The translations under genes were made by a program, and so were the position numbers. Under the pieces are notes generated by a model. The model did not search any database, was not told the origin of the DNA, and saw only the letters and a list, made by a program, of their open reading frames with translations. A stretch of 64,000 nucleotides of DNA from Pachypanchax playfairii (taxonomy: Eukaryota; Chordata; Actinopteri; Cyprinodontiformes; Aplocheilidae): NCBI GenBank assembly GCA_006937955.1, contig SSNP01000172.1, positions 806,522 to 870,521 on the forward strand, read 5' to 3'. Shown here in pieces: positions 37,180 through 49,453 of this stretch. The stretch's first letter is position 1. The number at the start of each line of letters is the position of its first letter.

Positions 37180-37680
37180 TCAGCTTGACAGCATCCCTCC
37201 CCGCATGTGTTTACCAGTGGGTTTGAGGGTTGCTTGCACGACAGGCACCAACAACCTTGTAGTCACAACTACAGTCAGCTGCCTCAGCAATGGAGGCATG
37301 GAGCATGGTCCACTCAGACTCATTCCTCCAATCATGCCTCTCCAGGTCTCACTGTCATTGCCCACATGAGCGTTGAAGTCCCCCAGTAGAATGGAGGGAG
37401 CAATCTCCAGCACTCCCTCCAAGGACCCTAGAAATGGTGGGTAGTCTGAACTACGGTTTTGTGCATAAGCATGAACAATAGTAAGCATCTGTCCCCCCAC
37501 CCAAAGGCAGAGGGAGGCTACCCTCTCATCCACCAGGGTGAACCCCAACGTACTGGCACCAAGATAGTGGGCTATTGAAATGCCCACTCCAGCCCGATGC
37601 CTCTCACTAGGGGCAACTCCAGAGTGGAACAGTGTCCACCCTCTCTCGAGGAGACTGGTTCCAGAACCAGAACTGTGCAT
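37180..37680 (-). pseudogene. Rex3-like apurinic-type endonuclease fragment
   Basis: 166 open codons carrying the endonuclease-like blocks: GVGISIAHYLGASTLGFTLVDERVASL, then LTIVHAYAQN, then SILLGDFNAHVGND. GDFN-A-hG is the conserved aspartate/asparagine motif of the LINE AP endonuclease. The N-terminal catalytic part is missing or frameshifted. Confidence 0.75.
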
Positions 37681-38342
37681 AGAGGTGAGTTAGAGTATAT
37701 CTAGTTAGAATCTCTCAGCCTCACACACTAGCTCCAGCTCTTTTCCTGCCAGAGAGGTGACGTTCCAGATCCCAAGAGCTAGCTTCTTCAGACAAGGATC
37801 AGACAGCTAAGGTCCTCCCTTCTGGCCACTGCCCAGCTGACAATGCACCTGACCTCTATGGCCCCTCCCACAGGTGGTGAGCCCATGGAAAGGGGGACAA
37901 ATGAATACAATGTCAAAATATTTTATTCTTCATAGGGGTCTTTTGTATTGCTTTTTATCTGATTCCTCATCTAGGACCCGTTTGCCATTGGGAGACCCTA
38001 CCAGGAGCATTAAGCTCCTGACAACAAAGCCCCCAGGATTATTGGGACACACAGACTCCTCCACCATGATAGGTTTGCAGCCTGAGGAAAAATAACTAGA
38101 GCTCATAAAAGAGGTCAAACAAACAAGAACGTCAACTTAAGACACACCAAGATATAGATAATGGTGGATTAGACTTTGTAAAAAACCATGGGCATATTGG
38201 GCATATTTGAATTTTGTTAAAACTACAGACTACACTAAAATAGATGGAGTGCAGCTTAGTTCACCTTTGTCCGGGTTACCGTTTTCTCACAGTTTGCTAG
38301 CTTCATGATCTCCAACTAATGAATCCATCATTTGTGAACTGC

Positions 38343-39567
38343 ACTACGCAGATGGAGATAAAACCTGAGTTCAAACGGCCTGTTTTTGCTTCGTCACAAC
38401 TCCTTTGCTCGTTAGTATTCATCAGCTCCCGCAGTTGAAACCACGCCTAGCATGCTGCTGGCTAAAAACTGTTAGCATAAACACGTATCGAACCGGAAGA
38501 GACTACGTGTCCTGTTGCCATGCTGTTGTGTGGCTGAGCTGCCTGTGGGTGTGATTGTGTGTGTGGGTGCATCTAATTACCTTCTCACAGGTGGATCAGC
38601 TCTGGAGCGCAGGTGTGGCTCATCTCCTCGTCACCTGAGTCGAGATTTAAGGGGAGGATCAACACGAGACAGGCGCCAGATAGTTCTCTCCTCTCTTGTG
38701 GTAGAGTGGCTCATTACTAACCTGAGTTTTCCCCATAGATGAGCTTTATAACGCTTGGTCTATTTCTTCCTTCCTTCCAGGAGTTTCACCCGGACCTGAC
38801 GCCTTCCCGCAGATCCGTACCTCCTATCCTGGGGAGCAATCCGATTCCACGGTTCTCATACCAGGCTTGGTTTTCCCGGACCTGCTCTCTGCCTGTCTCT
38901 CGTCCTCCCCGGAGCTGCACCTGTTGGACACACACAGACCCAGAGCTGATCTGTTCACCCTCCAGCACCTGCACACCTCCTACCGGACCCACAGTCGCTA
39001 TTCTCAGCCTCCAACCACTCCTCCTCCTCACAACCACCAGCATCAGCGCCATCACCGTAAGCTCTCTCTCAGTCATTCTCATGCTTGTTCCTCCCTACTA
39101 CCCACCAGTTCACTAACCTGTGTTCTCCGCACCCAGATACAGTCGGTTCCTCCTGTGAGGCCCAGTTCCTGCTCCGCCAGCTGCACAGGAACCTCGTGCC
39201 TGGCTGTTGTTTTTCTCCTGTCATTAAACACTTTAAAACTGTTTTTGTCATCCTGGGGTTGTGCTTGTAAGAGGGTTCGAACAACACACAAACGGCCATG
39301 ACACATGCGCAGCGGGGCAGGAAACAGGAAGCCTTGTTCTCATAGGCTGGTTTGTTAGCCAATATGAGTCCAGCAAATTCGAATGAATATGAATATTAAT
39401 GAGTTGCCCGAAGCCTGACAAAGCCAGCCGAATCTTCACGCAGACAGATTGAAAGGTCTGTTAATCAGTGTTTCCTGACGTTTTTTTTAGATATAAAATG
39501 TTTCATATTACAGGTTAATACTGCAGAAATAACCACAAAGTCATGAAATTTGTGTGAAATGGCCTCT
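38343..39567 (+). mobile_element. TTAA-type MITE, copy 3, 5' truncated and split by a solo LTR
   Basis: Same family as 6842 and 9482. The left part starts abruptly inside the element near ACTACGCAG (38343); the right end is intact (AATGGCCTCT followed by TTAA at 39568-39571). The element is interrupted at 38524-39303 by an LTR; with that removed together with one 5-bp duplicate, its sequence is continuous (GTTGCCATGCGCAGCGG as in the other copies). Confidence 0.8.
38524..39303 (+). mobile_element. solo LTR, 780 bp
   Basis: Starts TGTTGTGTGG and ends CCATGACA, so it has the TG...CA ends of an LTR, flanked by a perfect 5-bp duplication CATGC (38519-38523 and 39304-39308) inside a MITE whose uninterrupted sequence is known from sister copies. 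That proves insertion boundaries. An ATTAAA lies near 39225. An 80-bp stretch, 39057-39136, starts GTAAGC and ends CGCACCCAG with CTAAC about 20 bp before the end, so it resembles a short intron. There are no internal genes, so the provirus-like body was lost by LTR recombination. Family (Ty3/gypsy, BEL or retrovirus-like) not determined. Confidence 0.8.
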
Positions 39568-39571
39568 TTAA

Positions 39572-41173
39572 ACACAGCAGATCTGATGTTTTAACATGTT
39601 CAGTTTTCAGAATAAGAGCTTGTTGGATTAAATAGATTCTTCATATAACAGAAACAAACTTATAAAAGACCTGAAACACTTTAACATAGTAAAAAAATAT
39701 ATTTTGTGAACATTTCAGTAATAAATGATGAAACTACATCCATCCAACAAGTTTTATAACATCTTGTTCCTGCAGGATCCTGGTGGAGGCTCGTCAAACA
39801 GCATGAAGGTAGAATTTTATACTTTAACTATAAGTAGGCAACTTATTGTATAAATTATTTTATCTTCATTTTAAGAATTAAAGTAACTTTGCAATTCTTT
39901 ACAAATTATATTTGAGTGATGGAAGCTGTAATAGCTGCAGATCCCTGGTGTTGTTGTCAGCAGTGAATCCATCAGCCTTCAGTCGAGGTCAGGGTTTTAA
40001 ACAGTTTGCTCATTTTCATGTCAGTCATCAATAAAAGCTTCTACTGGCATTTTTAATGTCAGTCACACATGATACTTGTTCTAAAACGTTAGAGAACCAC
40101 TAATGTAGACGATCTTATCAGATACCTAAATGAGTAAAAATCTGTTTTCTCTCTTGGCCTTGAAATATCTGCATCTAACAAAAAATACTGTTTTGGTTTT
40201 TGATTCAGAGCCACAATAAAGCAGCTGACCAGAATAAACCTGGTTCTCTGTCATCTTCTCAGGAAAAGATGTGAATATGCACAAGCAGATAGAACTGGAC
40301 TGATTTTAACCGTGTCTGAAACCTGGTTAACGAACCCTTTAATTTGGGGTTAAACAGCCTTAAAACCTGATCAGTGTTTATTCTGTAGTTTATAACTGAA
40401 TCATAGTAAAATGTGAAGGTGCAGGAAGGTCCCGGAGTCACGAGTCTCATTAGTAAAGGAAGTGAGATGTTAATTATCTGAACCAGACTTGGTGCTGCTC
40501 CTCTCAGCAGGTGTCCTGTCGTCTCTCTCAGAGCTAAAAGTGATGGAAAGACAAAGTTTTCACTGTGTTGAGTTGTTGTATAGTGACACACCCCACGTGT
40601 CTGATACTCCAAGTGGGATGATACAAATGTTGGGAATAATTATTTGTAAATACGCTTTTCCTCGGGCCTGTTTTTCAAATGATTGCTGCTATTTTTAATG
40701 CTGCATTTGATGTTCGTGAGCCCTCCAGCTAAGCGGCAGCGGGAGAGGCTGAGCGTCACTGAGCTGCTGTGTTCTCACCACCAATTATTCATCACCAGTC
40801 ATCCCCCATCACTCTTTATTCTCTCTCTCTCTTTAATCTCCTCGTCTGACACTTCTCCCTCCTTCTCCCTCGCTTCATGTTTCCTTTTGTTTCTCTTTGT
40901 CGCTCGTGTCTCACTCCTTAACTTCTGCATCGCAGCTGTCCTTCCATCTTTCTTCATCCTCTTGTTTTGGTTTAAACTTTCTGATTCTGCTATTTCTTTC
41001 ATATTTCTCTTTTCTGCCCTTCTACGTCGTCTCCTCACCTTTCAATGTCATATTTACTTTCTTTCCCCCTTCCCTCTAATCTTCTGTTTATCTCTCTCCA
41101 TCTTTACTTTTTGTGTTCCAATCGTTGTGTTACATGTCTTTTTCTTTCACTCACTCCTCTTTCTGTACACCTA
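39572..41173. other. no gene recognised
   Basis: A 33-bp in-frame stretch after an acceptor-like site near 39775 (DPGGGSSNSMK, followed by a weak GTAGAA donor) could be a micro-exon, but nothing supports it. The part 40800-41160 is pyrimidine-rich low-complexity DNA. Confidence 0.4.
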
Positions 41174-41460
<287 letters not shown>

Positions 41461-42480
41461 TAGGATACAGACATGGTACTTTCTATAATATATCCACTTT
41501 ATGTTCCGTGTGTTTTGTGTGCTGCCTGATCAGCTGTGTTGTTTTATTCTCCTCAAAGTTTAGTTCCTTTTTACTGAGTGCTGTTTGAGTCTCTGCTGTC
41601 TGAACATTTAAACACCTCATAATGACAGAATGTCATGTTCACGCCAAAATCCATCTTCACTATAACAATTTATACAATTAACTCTGTCGGGTTTGGCAGA
41701 TAATGAGGCTTCAGTTCATCAAACATTTTAATATCAGACAGAAAAACAGAGGAAATGCTATTTTCAAATGATTTCATTTGAGAGAAAAAGCTGTTCAAAC
41801 CAACTCTAACCCACTTCCACAGCAGATCAACCATCGACATCCATCAGCCTGAAAGAGTCTCACAGTCTTTTTAAGGCTTTAAGACTCCAGCAAACCACAA
41901 TGAGAGCTCTTATCCACAGCTGGACAACAAGACCTGGAATCAGATCCAACCAGAGGATAACAGAGCAGATGATCTCAGCAAGAGTTGATGTGGTCCAGGT
42001 TGTGAAGAAACGAGGAGAGTGATGCAGTTCCTCCCTCAGTGGAAGAGGAGGAATAAAACATAAAAATAATGATTGAAACTCTAACCACTAGAAACTAGAA
42101 ACTTGATTTAACTGGAGACTAATTTTCAAACTTCACAGTAGGCAAAACAAAAAACAGGCCAAGACTCTCTGCAGAACAGGTGATTAAACTCAGGTGTGAG
42201 AGCAGCAACAGTCTCACCAGTGGGCGGGGCTAAGGAGAGGCAGCCCAGGCTCACCTGAGGAGGAAAAAAACAGGAAAAAACACGAGAAGGAAAAGAAAGT
42301 GAGGAAGCAACAGAGAAGAGATAATAAGAGCAGAAAAAGAGAAGAAAAGTCAGACTTTATTTTATGTTAATTTACTTCCTGTTCAGGTTTGTGTAGTTTT
42401 CTCTGATGGTCACTCGCACTGATAGTTTACAATATTTATTTAATACAACTGTAGATCTAAAAAGAGTAGATCTTTTTTTT
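41461..42480. other. no gene recognised
   Basis: AT-rich, then purine-rich around 42240-42350. No splice-flanked frame or RNA motif. Confidence 0.45.
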
Positions 42481-43292
42481 TTTTTTTGCTGATCTCTCGT
42501 GGTGAGGGCACACACTTTCTGTTCTGCTCCCGCTAACCCCCCCCACTTCGTGAAGGCTCGTGAAGGGGGAGGAGCCACCATGCTCAGACTCGACCCACGC
42601 TCTGTCGGTGGAGGACGGATATATTTGGATATTACTGATCGTGGGAACCTGCTGATTGGAGCTGGCAGTCAGTGTAACCTTATCTGGCAGCACTTGGACT
42701 AACAAGCTCGGGGGTCTGGATCACATGATGTGGTTAGGATTCACTGGAAGGATGGGTGTCATCTTGGTTCGGTTCAGTGTGGAGGAGTGATTGATTGGCT
42801 GTTTTTCATGGGATTTGGTCCATTTCGGCTGTTTCGGATTCTCCACTGGAAGAAGTGTACCATAAGAGACTGCTGAATTCTGCAGTTTGCTCTAACTTGG
42901 TCTTATCTTGTTTTGGCTGGGCCAAAGGTCAACACTCGGTTCCCCTCCCCTCCCCATCTCACTCTAAATACTGGAGCTGGAGTAAAGACTAACAAGGTCA
43001 GAGACTTCCTGATAAAAACATCTGAGAGTGTTGCTCAGTGACGGTGTTTACATTCTTCCAAAACATTCACACAATCATACAACGCAGACACGCCCTCAAT
43101 GACCTCACCGTGTGTGCGTGGTATCTGTTCAAACCCCCCCGCTGGTGTTTTTTTTGTGCTTCCATCCAGGGCCCCCCCTTGAGGGCACTGGGTGTAAGGA
43201 ACCTTTTTTTAGCTCCTCGGACCTCATGTAATCTCATTCATCTGTTTTCTAACACAGGTTTATGCGTGCTTATGTATATGTATATATATATA

Positions 43293-44893
43293 CAGTGGGG
43301 CAAAGAAGTATTTAGTCAGCCACCAATTGTGTAAGTTCTCCCACTTAAAAAGATCAGAGAGGCCTGTAATTTTCATCATAGGTATACCTCAACTATGAGA
43401 GACAAAATGAGGAAAGAAAATCCAGAAAATCACATTGTCTGATTTTTAAAGAATTTATTTGCAAATTATGGTGGAAAATAAGTATTTGGTCACCTACAAA
43501 CAAGTAAGATTTCTGGCTTTCACAGACCTGTAACTTCTTTAAGAGGCTCCTCGGTCCTCCACTCGTTACCTGTATTAATGGCACCTGTGTGAACTCGTTA
43601 TCAGTATAAAAGACACCTGTCCACAACCTCAAACAGTCACGCTCCAAACTCCACTATGGCCAAGACCAAAGAGCTGTCAAAGGACACCAGAAACACAATT
43701 GTAGACCTTCACCAGGCTGGGAAGACTGAATCTGCAATAGGTAAGCAGCTTGGTGTGAAGAAATCAACTGTGGGAGCAATTATTAGAAAATGGAAGACAT
43801 ACAAGACCACTGATAATCTCCCTCGATCTGGGGCTCCACGCAAGATCTCACCCCGTGGGGTCAAAATGATCACAAGAACGGTGAGCAAAAATCCCAGAAC
43901 CACACGGAGGAACCTAGTGAATGACCTGCAGAGAGCTGGGACCAAAGTAACAAAGGCTACCATCAGTAACACACTACGCCGCCAGGGACTCAAATCCTGC
44001 AGTGCCAGACGTGTCCCCCTGCTGAAGCCAGGACACGTCCAGGCCCGTCTGCGGTTTGCTAGAGAGCATTTGGATGATCCAGAAGAGGATTGGGAGAACA
44101 TCATATGGTCAGATGAAACCAAAATAGAACTTTTTGGTAGAAACTCAACTTGTCGTGTTTGGAGGGGAAAAAATGCTGAGTTGAATCCAAAGAACACCAT
44201 ACCTACTGTAAAGCATGGGGGTGGAAACATCATGCTTTGGGGCTGTTTTTCTGCAAGGGGACCAGGACGACTGATCCGTGTAAAGGAAAGAATGAATGGG
44301 GCCATGTATCGTAAGATTTTGAGTGAAAACCTCCTTCCATCAGCAAGGGCATTGAAAATGAGACGTTGCTGGGTCTTTCAGCATGACAATGATCCCAAAC
44401 ACACCGCCCGGGCAACGAAGGAGTGGCTTCGTAAGAAGCATTTCAAGGTCCTGGAGTGGCCTAGCCAGTCTCCAGATCTCAACCCCATAGAAAATCTCTG
44501 GAGGGAGTTGAAAGTCCGTGTTGCCCAGCATCAGCCCCAAAACATCACTGCTCTAGAGGAGATCTGCATGGAGGAATGGGCCAAAATACCAGCAACAGTG
44601 TGTGAAAACCTTGTGAAGACTTACAGAAAACGTTTGACCTCTGTCATTGCCAACAAAGGCTATATAACAAAGTATTGAGATTAACTTTTGTTATTGACCA
44701 AATACTTATTTTCCACCATAATTTGCAAATAAATTCTTTAAAAATCAGACAATGTGATTTTCTGGATTTTTTTCCTCATTTTGTCTCTCATAGTTGAGGT
44801 ATACCTATGATGAAAATTACAGGCCTCTCTGATCTTTTTAAGTGGGAGAACTTACACAATTGGTGGCTGACTAAATACTTCTTTGCCCCACTG
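43293..44893 (+). mobile_element. Tc1-like transposon family A, copy 2 (complete)
   Basis: 1601 bp between TA dinucleotides (43291-43292 and 44894-44895), inserted into a TATATATA stretch, so the exact target TA is ambiguous. About 200-bp inverted repeats with outer and inner direct motifs as in copy 1; the left end reads CAGTGGGGCAAAGAAG and the right mirror carries the same change. Full transposase gene inside. Confidence 0.95.
43656..44678 (+). CDS. Tc1-family transposase, 340 aa, intact
   Basis: Same length and layout as copy 1, with D153, D244 and E279 retained (DD34E) and the glycine-rich box intact. It differs from the majority of copies at K14T, D86N, D177N, G238C and R292H. G238C lies six residues before the catalytic D244, so activity may be reduced. 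The changes are all single-base and the frame is unbroken. Start chosen as the ATG in ACTATGGCC, 363 bp inside the element as in copies 1 and 4. Confidence 0.95.
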   Translation: MAKTKELSKDTRNTIVDLHQAGKTESAIGKQLGVKKSTVGAIIRKWKTYKTTDNLPRSGAPRKISPRGVKMITRTVSKNPRTTRRNLVNDLQRAGTKVTKATISNTLRRQGLKSCSARRVPLLKPGHVQARLRFAREHLDDPEEDWENIIWSDETKIELFGRNSTCRVWRGKNAELNPKNTIPTVKHGGGNIMLWGCFSARGPGRLIRVKERMNGAMYRKILSENLLPSARALKMRRCWVFQHDNDPKHTARATKEWLRKKHFKVLEWPSQSPDLNPIENLWRELKVRVAQHQPQNITALEEICMEEWAKIPATVCENLVKTYRKRLTSVIANKGYITKY

Positions 44894-45056
44894 TATATAT
44901 ATGTATGTATATATTCTCCTGTGTGACCTTGGCTTACCAGAGCAATGTGCGTCGGCCTTAAGGGCGTGGCTGCCGGGAGAGTTACAGTGAAGCGGTTCTC
45001 TGTATCTCCATGTAATTTTCCCACGTGGGACAATAAAGGCACATCAAATCAAAAAA

Positions 45057-46510
45057 CAGAGATGAATACATTACAACGGCACCTTAAATATACAGACATG
45101 AAATAAAATACACTATCGTTACGTATTTACCAAAATACACACAAGATTCCACTCAGATTCAAATTATCTACAATATTTATAACTCAGACAAATTAAAACT
45201 CATTCATTTCTAAAACAGCACAAAGACACAATCCCTGTTCAAGTATAACTTCTATACAATGACATCCATCTTTCAGCATGCCAAAAACCAAATGTGGTTT
45301 TCTTAATGACGCGTCTCCAGGCTTTTAACTTCATCATCATTAACAATATACTGTTGCCAGATAGCAACATACATAATAAACAACCAAAAAGTTGGATGAT
45401 TTTCTATCTGTAATTAACATCTTTGTGTTTTTGTATTTGAATATCCTGAAGTTTTACTTGTAGGTTTATTTCTGCTCTTCAACATCTTCTGTGATAACTG
45501 TTCACATCAAACAATAATATAAATAAGTACTGACACATTTTTTTATTATACTGTTAAGTGTAGTAACAGAAACGATCTTCCTCTAACCAAACTGCTGTTT
45601 GGTTTTGGACATTTAATTACAGAAACATCAGCTCTGTAGAAGAAGTAAAGTTCCCTCCAGACTGCAGCTTATAAAAAATGTAATTAATATTCTTTTCTGG
45701 AGATCGCTGCTCAGAGAAATCAGCCTATTGTGGTGCTGAAATAATTAACTGTGTGAGCTTCAGGGAGGCTGGCTGTGAAATCTGCCTCCGAGCAGCAAAT
45801 CTTCACATTCTTACAAATTTATTTTTTGCAATTATGATGTTTATTTAAAGATGGTGACAGCTGCAGTTGTAGTCAATTGAGTGGAAAATTTTCACATCTT
45901 CTGCATGTTTTGGAACATTTTTGTCACCCTTGACTAATGTTTTGTTAAAGCAAAACTGACAGTTGTAGCAATAGAAAAACTTGTTGCTTCTGTCTAATGG
46001 CACTTTAGAAGATTTATCCATTGTTACAGTTCAGAGGCCTGAAGTTTCCTCTCCTTTAAAAAGTAATAACTTCCTGGAAACGTGAGAAAACCCAAAATAA
46101 GGAGATTTATTAACCAAACGTATTATATTTGGTATCCTGCTTGTCAGTTTCTAAGAGTCTAACCCTTTACTAAAATTAGACGAATATTATTAATTTCTTA
46201 TCATCTAATAAACAGTTCAAATAAAAAAATATGCATCAGGCAATAACATTGACCTCAATCAGACAGATAATTACACATCAAACTAACATTCATCCTGTAA
46301 ACATTATTATATTCCTTGATCATAAAAACATATTACCCATAAAAATACTCTTAGCATGTGGAATCACTATATCACCATTAATTCATTTATTCATGAAGCT
46401 CTATATTTTCTGGATCACTTCCTTATGCTGGTCCCATCCTGACAAATTCATCCATTTTCATTTGTAAGTGTTTGAGTTATTCTGTTAATAGAAACATTAG
46501 AATGGCCTCT
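45057..46510. other. no gene recognised
   Basis: AT-rich intergenic DNA. A 78-codon open frame at 46231-46467 is AT-rich and has no recognisable motif. Confidence 0.5.
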
Positions 46511-46514
46511 TTAA

Positions 46515-47034
46515 CCAGTAATATGAAACATGTTTTATCTAAAAAACACTAGGAAACACTGATTAACAGACCTTTCAATCTCTCTGCGTCAAAATTTTTC
46601 TGGTTCCGTCAGGCTTCAGGCAGCAGTCCATTAATATTCATTATTCAAATTTACTGGACTCAGATTGGCTAACAAACTAGCCTATGAGAACAAGGTATAC
46701 TGTTTCCTGCCCCGCTGCACATGGCAACAGCGCACATAGTCTCTTCCTGTTTGCTACGTCTTATGCTAACAGCTTTTAGCTAGCAGCATGCTAGGCGTGG
46801 TTTCAACTGCAGGAGCTGCCAAATACTAACGATCAAAGGAATTGTGATGAAACAGATACAGGCCGTTCGGACTCGGGAGAACTCGGGTGTTATCGCCACC
46901 TGCGTAGTTTGAGAGATTAAAACTGAAATAGAAGTTGTTGACCTGTTTTCACCCACTATGAAGGTAAGAACACCTGTGGAGCTAAAATATTCAACAGAAA
47001 CCTCAGAAAAACTGTTTTTAATGGAAGGGCCTTT
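46515..47034 (-). mobile_element. TTAA-type MITE, copy 4 (reversed)
   Basis: Reverse-oriented copy of the 6842 family, with TTAA at 46511-46514 and 47035-47038. The right side holds its 5' terminus (mutated: AAGGCCCTTCC read inward). The other end is short by about 50 bp compared with copies 1 and 2. Just outside its TTAA the sequence AATGGCCTCT (46501-46510) is a terminal motif facing the wrong way, suggesting a rearranged end. Confidence 0.75.
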
Positions 47035-47146
47035 TTAACATGGTAAACTGGACTGGAAAAAAAGTTTTTAAAAATCAACAGTTGATATAAACACCTTGAT
47101 TCTTCGTCACAGTCTGAACTATTCTGTCTCTTTTTTTCCCTTCCAG

Positions 47147-47557
47147 CCTAAACTTGCATACATTTTGCCTCAGCAGGTCTCAGATCCTACAGAGATGATA
47201 GTGATAGTCTCCAGTGCCAGATTATGAAGTCAATCACAGTAAACAACAGCCAGCTCCAGGGAACTTTCTGCTGATACTTCTCAGTGTTATTATCTAATGA
47301 AACTTGTTAATTCAGGCAGGAAAGTGAGCGCTAATGAGCAGAATTGTTTTTTCAATAGTTCAACGGTTCTCAGTGTCTTTCTTTGTCCTCCACTCCTCTG
47401 CTCCCCCACTCTGTTTCAGGCATCACTCCTCTGTGACCAGCTCCATTCATACCACCTCCACACATGGACTCAAATATCTGAACGTCCCCGGCGCTCTGCT
47501 GAGACACTTTCCACTGGACAACATCTCTAAAATGGGCTTGAAATGACTTTTAATAAA
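47147..47557 (+). other. possible terminal exons of an unknown plus-strand transcript
   Basis: Two strong acceptors lie here: CTCTTTTTTTCCCTTCCAG|CCTAAA at 47146/47147 and TCCCCCACTCTGTTTCAG|GCATCA at 47419/47420. After the second, two frames stay open. One reads ...HGLKYLNVPGALLRHFPL...MGLK to a TGA at 47544-47546, and AATAAA follows at 47552-47557. The other ends at 47530. I recognise no family. The splice and polyadenylation signals are suggestive only; the atrn 3' end is 14 kb upstream, and no matching upstream exons are established. Confidence 0.25.
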
Positions 47558-48744
47558 CATTTAAATCAAGTATATCAAGTAGGATTTGTTCATCTTTACT
47601 GGTTGAGAATATGCAGTTTGTTTTCACTGACCTTAACTTAAAAATAGATCTGCTTTAATTAGGAGTTTCTGCAAATATTTAAATAATTAGCTTTAATCAT
47701 CATTAAACTGAAGTTTTACAATCTAAACTGTTATTCTCTCCTAAATGTTAACATTTAATGACTGTGTGCTAGAAACAGGAGTTTTAAGAGCGTCTGGTAT
47801 TTAGATGTGCACTTTGTAAATTATTGAAGTGCATCCTGCTGGACTCAACTCCCGGTTGGTGGTTAGACTTTTAGCTTTTTGTCATCGTGCAGCAAACAGC
47901 TACAGTATGTAGAACAGCAGGTTTCTGTTCCACATAGCTGCTGACCCAAAACATGGAGGCTGATGGCAATTAGATCCGCCGTATGCAAAGAACAGGTGAC
48001 ACACACGCTTCTATCATCACAGCTCGGAAGAGACTGAGCTTTTATTGCTCAACACTTAAACAAGTAACTGGTGATTTCTTTATTTCTGTATATTTTAGGT
48101 GATTTACTGACTTTTTGGCTTGTTTATTATTATTTTTTTTATGTCTTCGGTAGAAACTATAACCTGAAATACACATATTTTTTGCCACATCTCAATTTCC
48201 TCACTCATGTACTCTTGGGGTTTAGCTTTAGGTAACATTCAAACGTCCTCTGAATTTATTTGTAATGATGCAGTTTCTGTGGCCCACGTGCAACATCAGG
48301 GATTTTCTTTCTATAAAATATCAAAAAAAGAACTCAGAATAAAATTCTTTTTATTATTACCCAAGGTATGAATGTTAGACATCATAGATATGGTATACAC
48401 TGTGTGGAATACAGTATACACAATATTATAATATCTACACAGATCCTGAAGTGTGTCAAGATTTGTAAATCAGCACTGCTGGAGGGATGAAATATGCAAG
48501 TCTCCAATCTGTATCAGGGTTAATCATGATGTTTGATACAAATAGTTTTTGGTAGATGAATAAAAATACGTCTTCCATTTAAAAACTGTTCAGAATTCAT
48601 CTATAATTAGTTTTTATCATCAGAAAGTCACACGTACCAACTTGGATAACTGAACTGAGCAGAGAGGAGATACAACATTAGCTGGTTGAACCATCATGAG
48701 AACAGATACACCAGGTTTGTAGCAAAGAACCACTCTAACACTTA
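47558..48744. other. no gene recognised
   Basis: AT-rich intergenic sequence without clear repeats, exons or RNA motifs. Confidence 0.5.
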
Positions 48745-49154
48745 GGGCCTGATTTATCAATATTCCAAGTAAAGAGTGCAAAATTGTGTGCGCCGCGAAA
48801 GTTTTGCGCCAAGGGGTTCCTAATTTGCGGGTGATCTACTAAGACTGATTGAGCAGTTGTTAACCGGAGCAAAAAGCAATATTCAAATAAGGAGTTTGAC
48901 GGCGCTATTCTCTTTCGGGCGCAAGACAGGCACAAACAGAAAATGAAATTCAAGCCATTGCAGCTTCAACTATGAGCAGAAGAGGCAAAAAATATATTGC
49001 TGAGCTGCTGCAAAGACATCTTCAGCGTCTAGCGGCAGGTTTAACAGGCGCAGTTTTACCTGCGCGCCGTTAGTAAATCACCTGTTGCTTGTTTTTGCAG
49101 CTGCTGAGCGGTTTGCGCCTGTTTTAACAACCACAAACCTGATAAATCAGACCC
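48745..49154. mobile_element. MITE with GGGCCTGATTTATCA ends
   Basis: 410-bp unit with inverted ends GGGCCTGATTTATCA and GGGTCTGATTTATCA (one mismatch in 15). The interior has GCGCC/GGCGC and TTTGCGCC/GGCGCAA motifs in both orientations. No convincing target duplication, so the superfamily is left open (hAT is the likeliest). Non-coding. Confidence 0.7.
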
Positions 49155-49453
49155 ATTGTGTCACTAAAACACAGCTGATTCTTACTGATTTTCATATTTC
49201 AGTTTTTTAAAGGCTGGTTTAATCAAAAGACTCTTTAAGGAGAATCATTCTACTGATGTTCTTCCTGTAAAGTTTTGTTACTTAGCAGTTGTTTTATTTG
49301 AAGTAAATACTTGAATATTTGACAGTTTTAGAATCTCAGGTTAGATGTAAAATAAAGTAAATCAATGCAAACGTCCACTTTTATAAACAAAATAAAGACG
49401 TAGAAAGAAAAACAGAGTGTCACAGTTACCTTTAAGTTTTAGTTTCTAAAGAA
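49155..49453. other. no gene recognised
   Basis: Short AT-rich spacer between the MITE and the minisatellite. Confidence 0.5.

Larger units (their letters stand above)
35926..38085 (-). mobile_element. degraded Rex3-like (RTE clade) LINE
   Basis: On the minus strand, from right to left: a leader-like part (about 38085-37690), an endonuclease fragment (37680-37180), a reverse-transcriptase fragment (37093-36638), the downstream RT and C-terminal part, and a tail ending near CCGGAAAATGGATGAATAG at 35926-35945. The RT block WQTEVVVPLYR...FRGIPLLSLPGKAYS matches the Rex3 signature WQT-VVVP...SNYRGI-LLSLPGK. The C-terminal part (35931-36128) reads RPRMRWRDFVSRLSLEPF..., also typical. Frameshifts, stops and internal deletions show it is dead. 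The 3' end carries the GGATGA-type tail seen in RTE elements. The 5' boundary is approximate. Confidence 0.82.
42481..45056 (+). mobile_element. LINE-like 3' region interrupted by Tc1
   Basis: Two flanks of the Tc1 copy (42481-43290 and 44896-45056) look like one unit. The right flank ends CCATGTAATTTTCCCACGTGGGACAATAAAGGCACATCAAATCAAAA, the typical form of a fish LINE 3' end (hairpin TTTTCCCACGTGGGA, AATAAAG, short ATCAA repeats). The left flank is GC-rich with C-runs and no coding domain I recognise. The left boundary is a guess at the poly-T tract near 42472-42487. Confidence 0.45.

Noticed and set aside
39776..39808. 33-bp possible micro-exon (DPGGGSSNSMK)
   Set aside because: The donor GTAGAA is weak and there are no partner exons.
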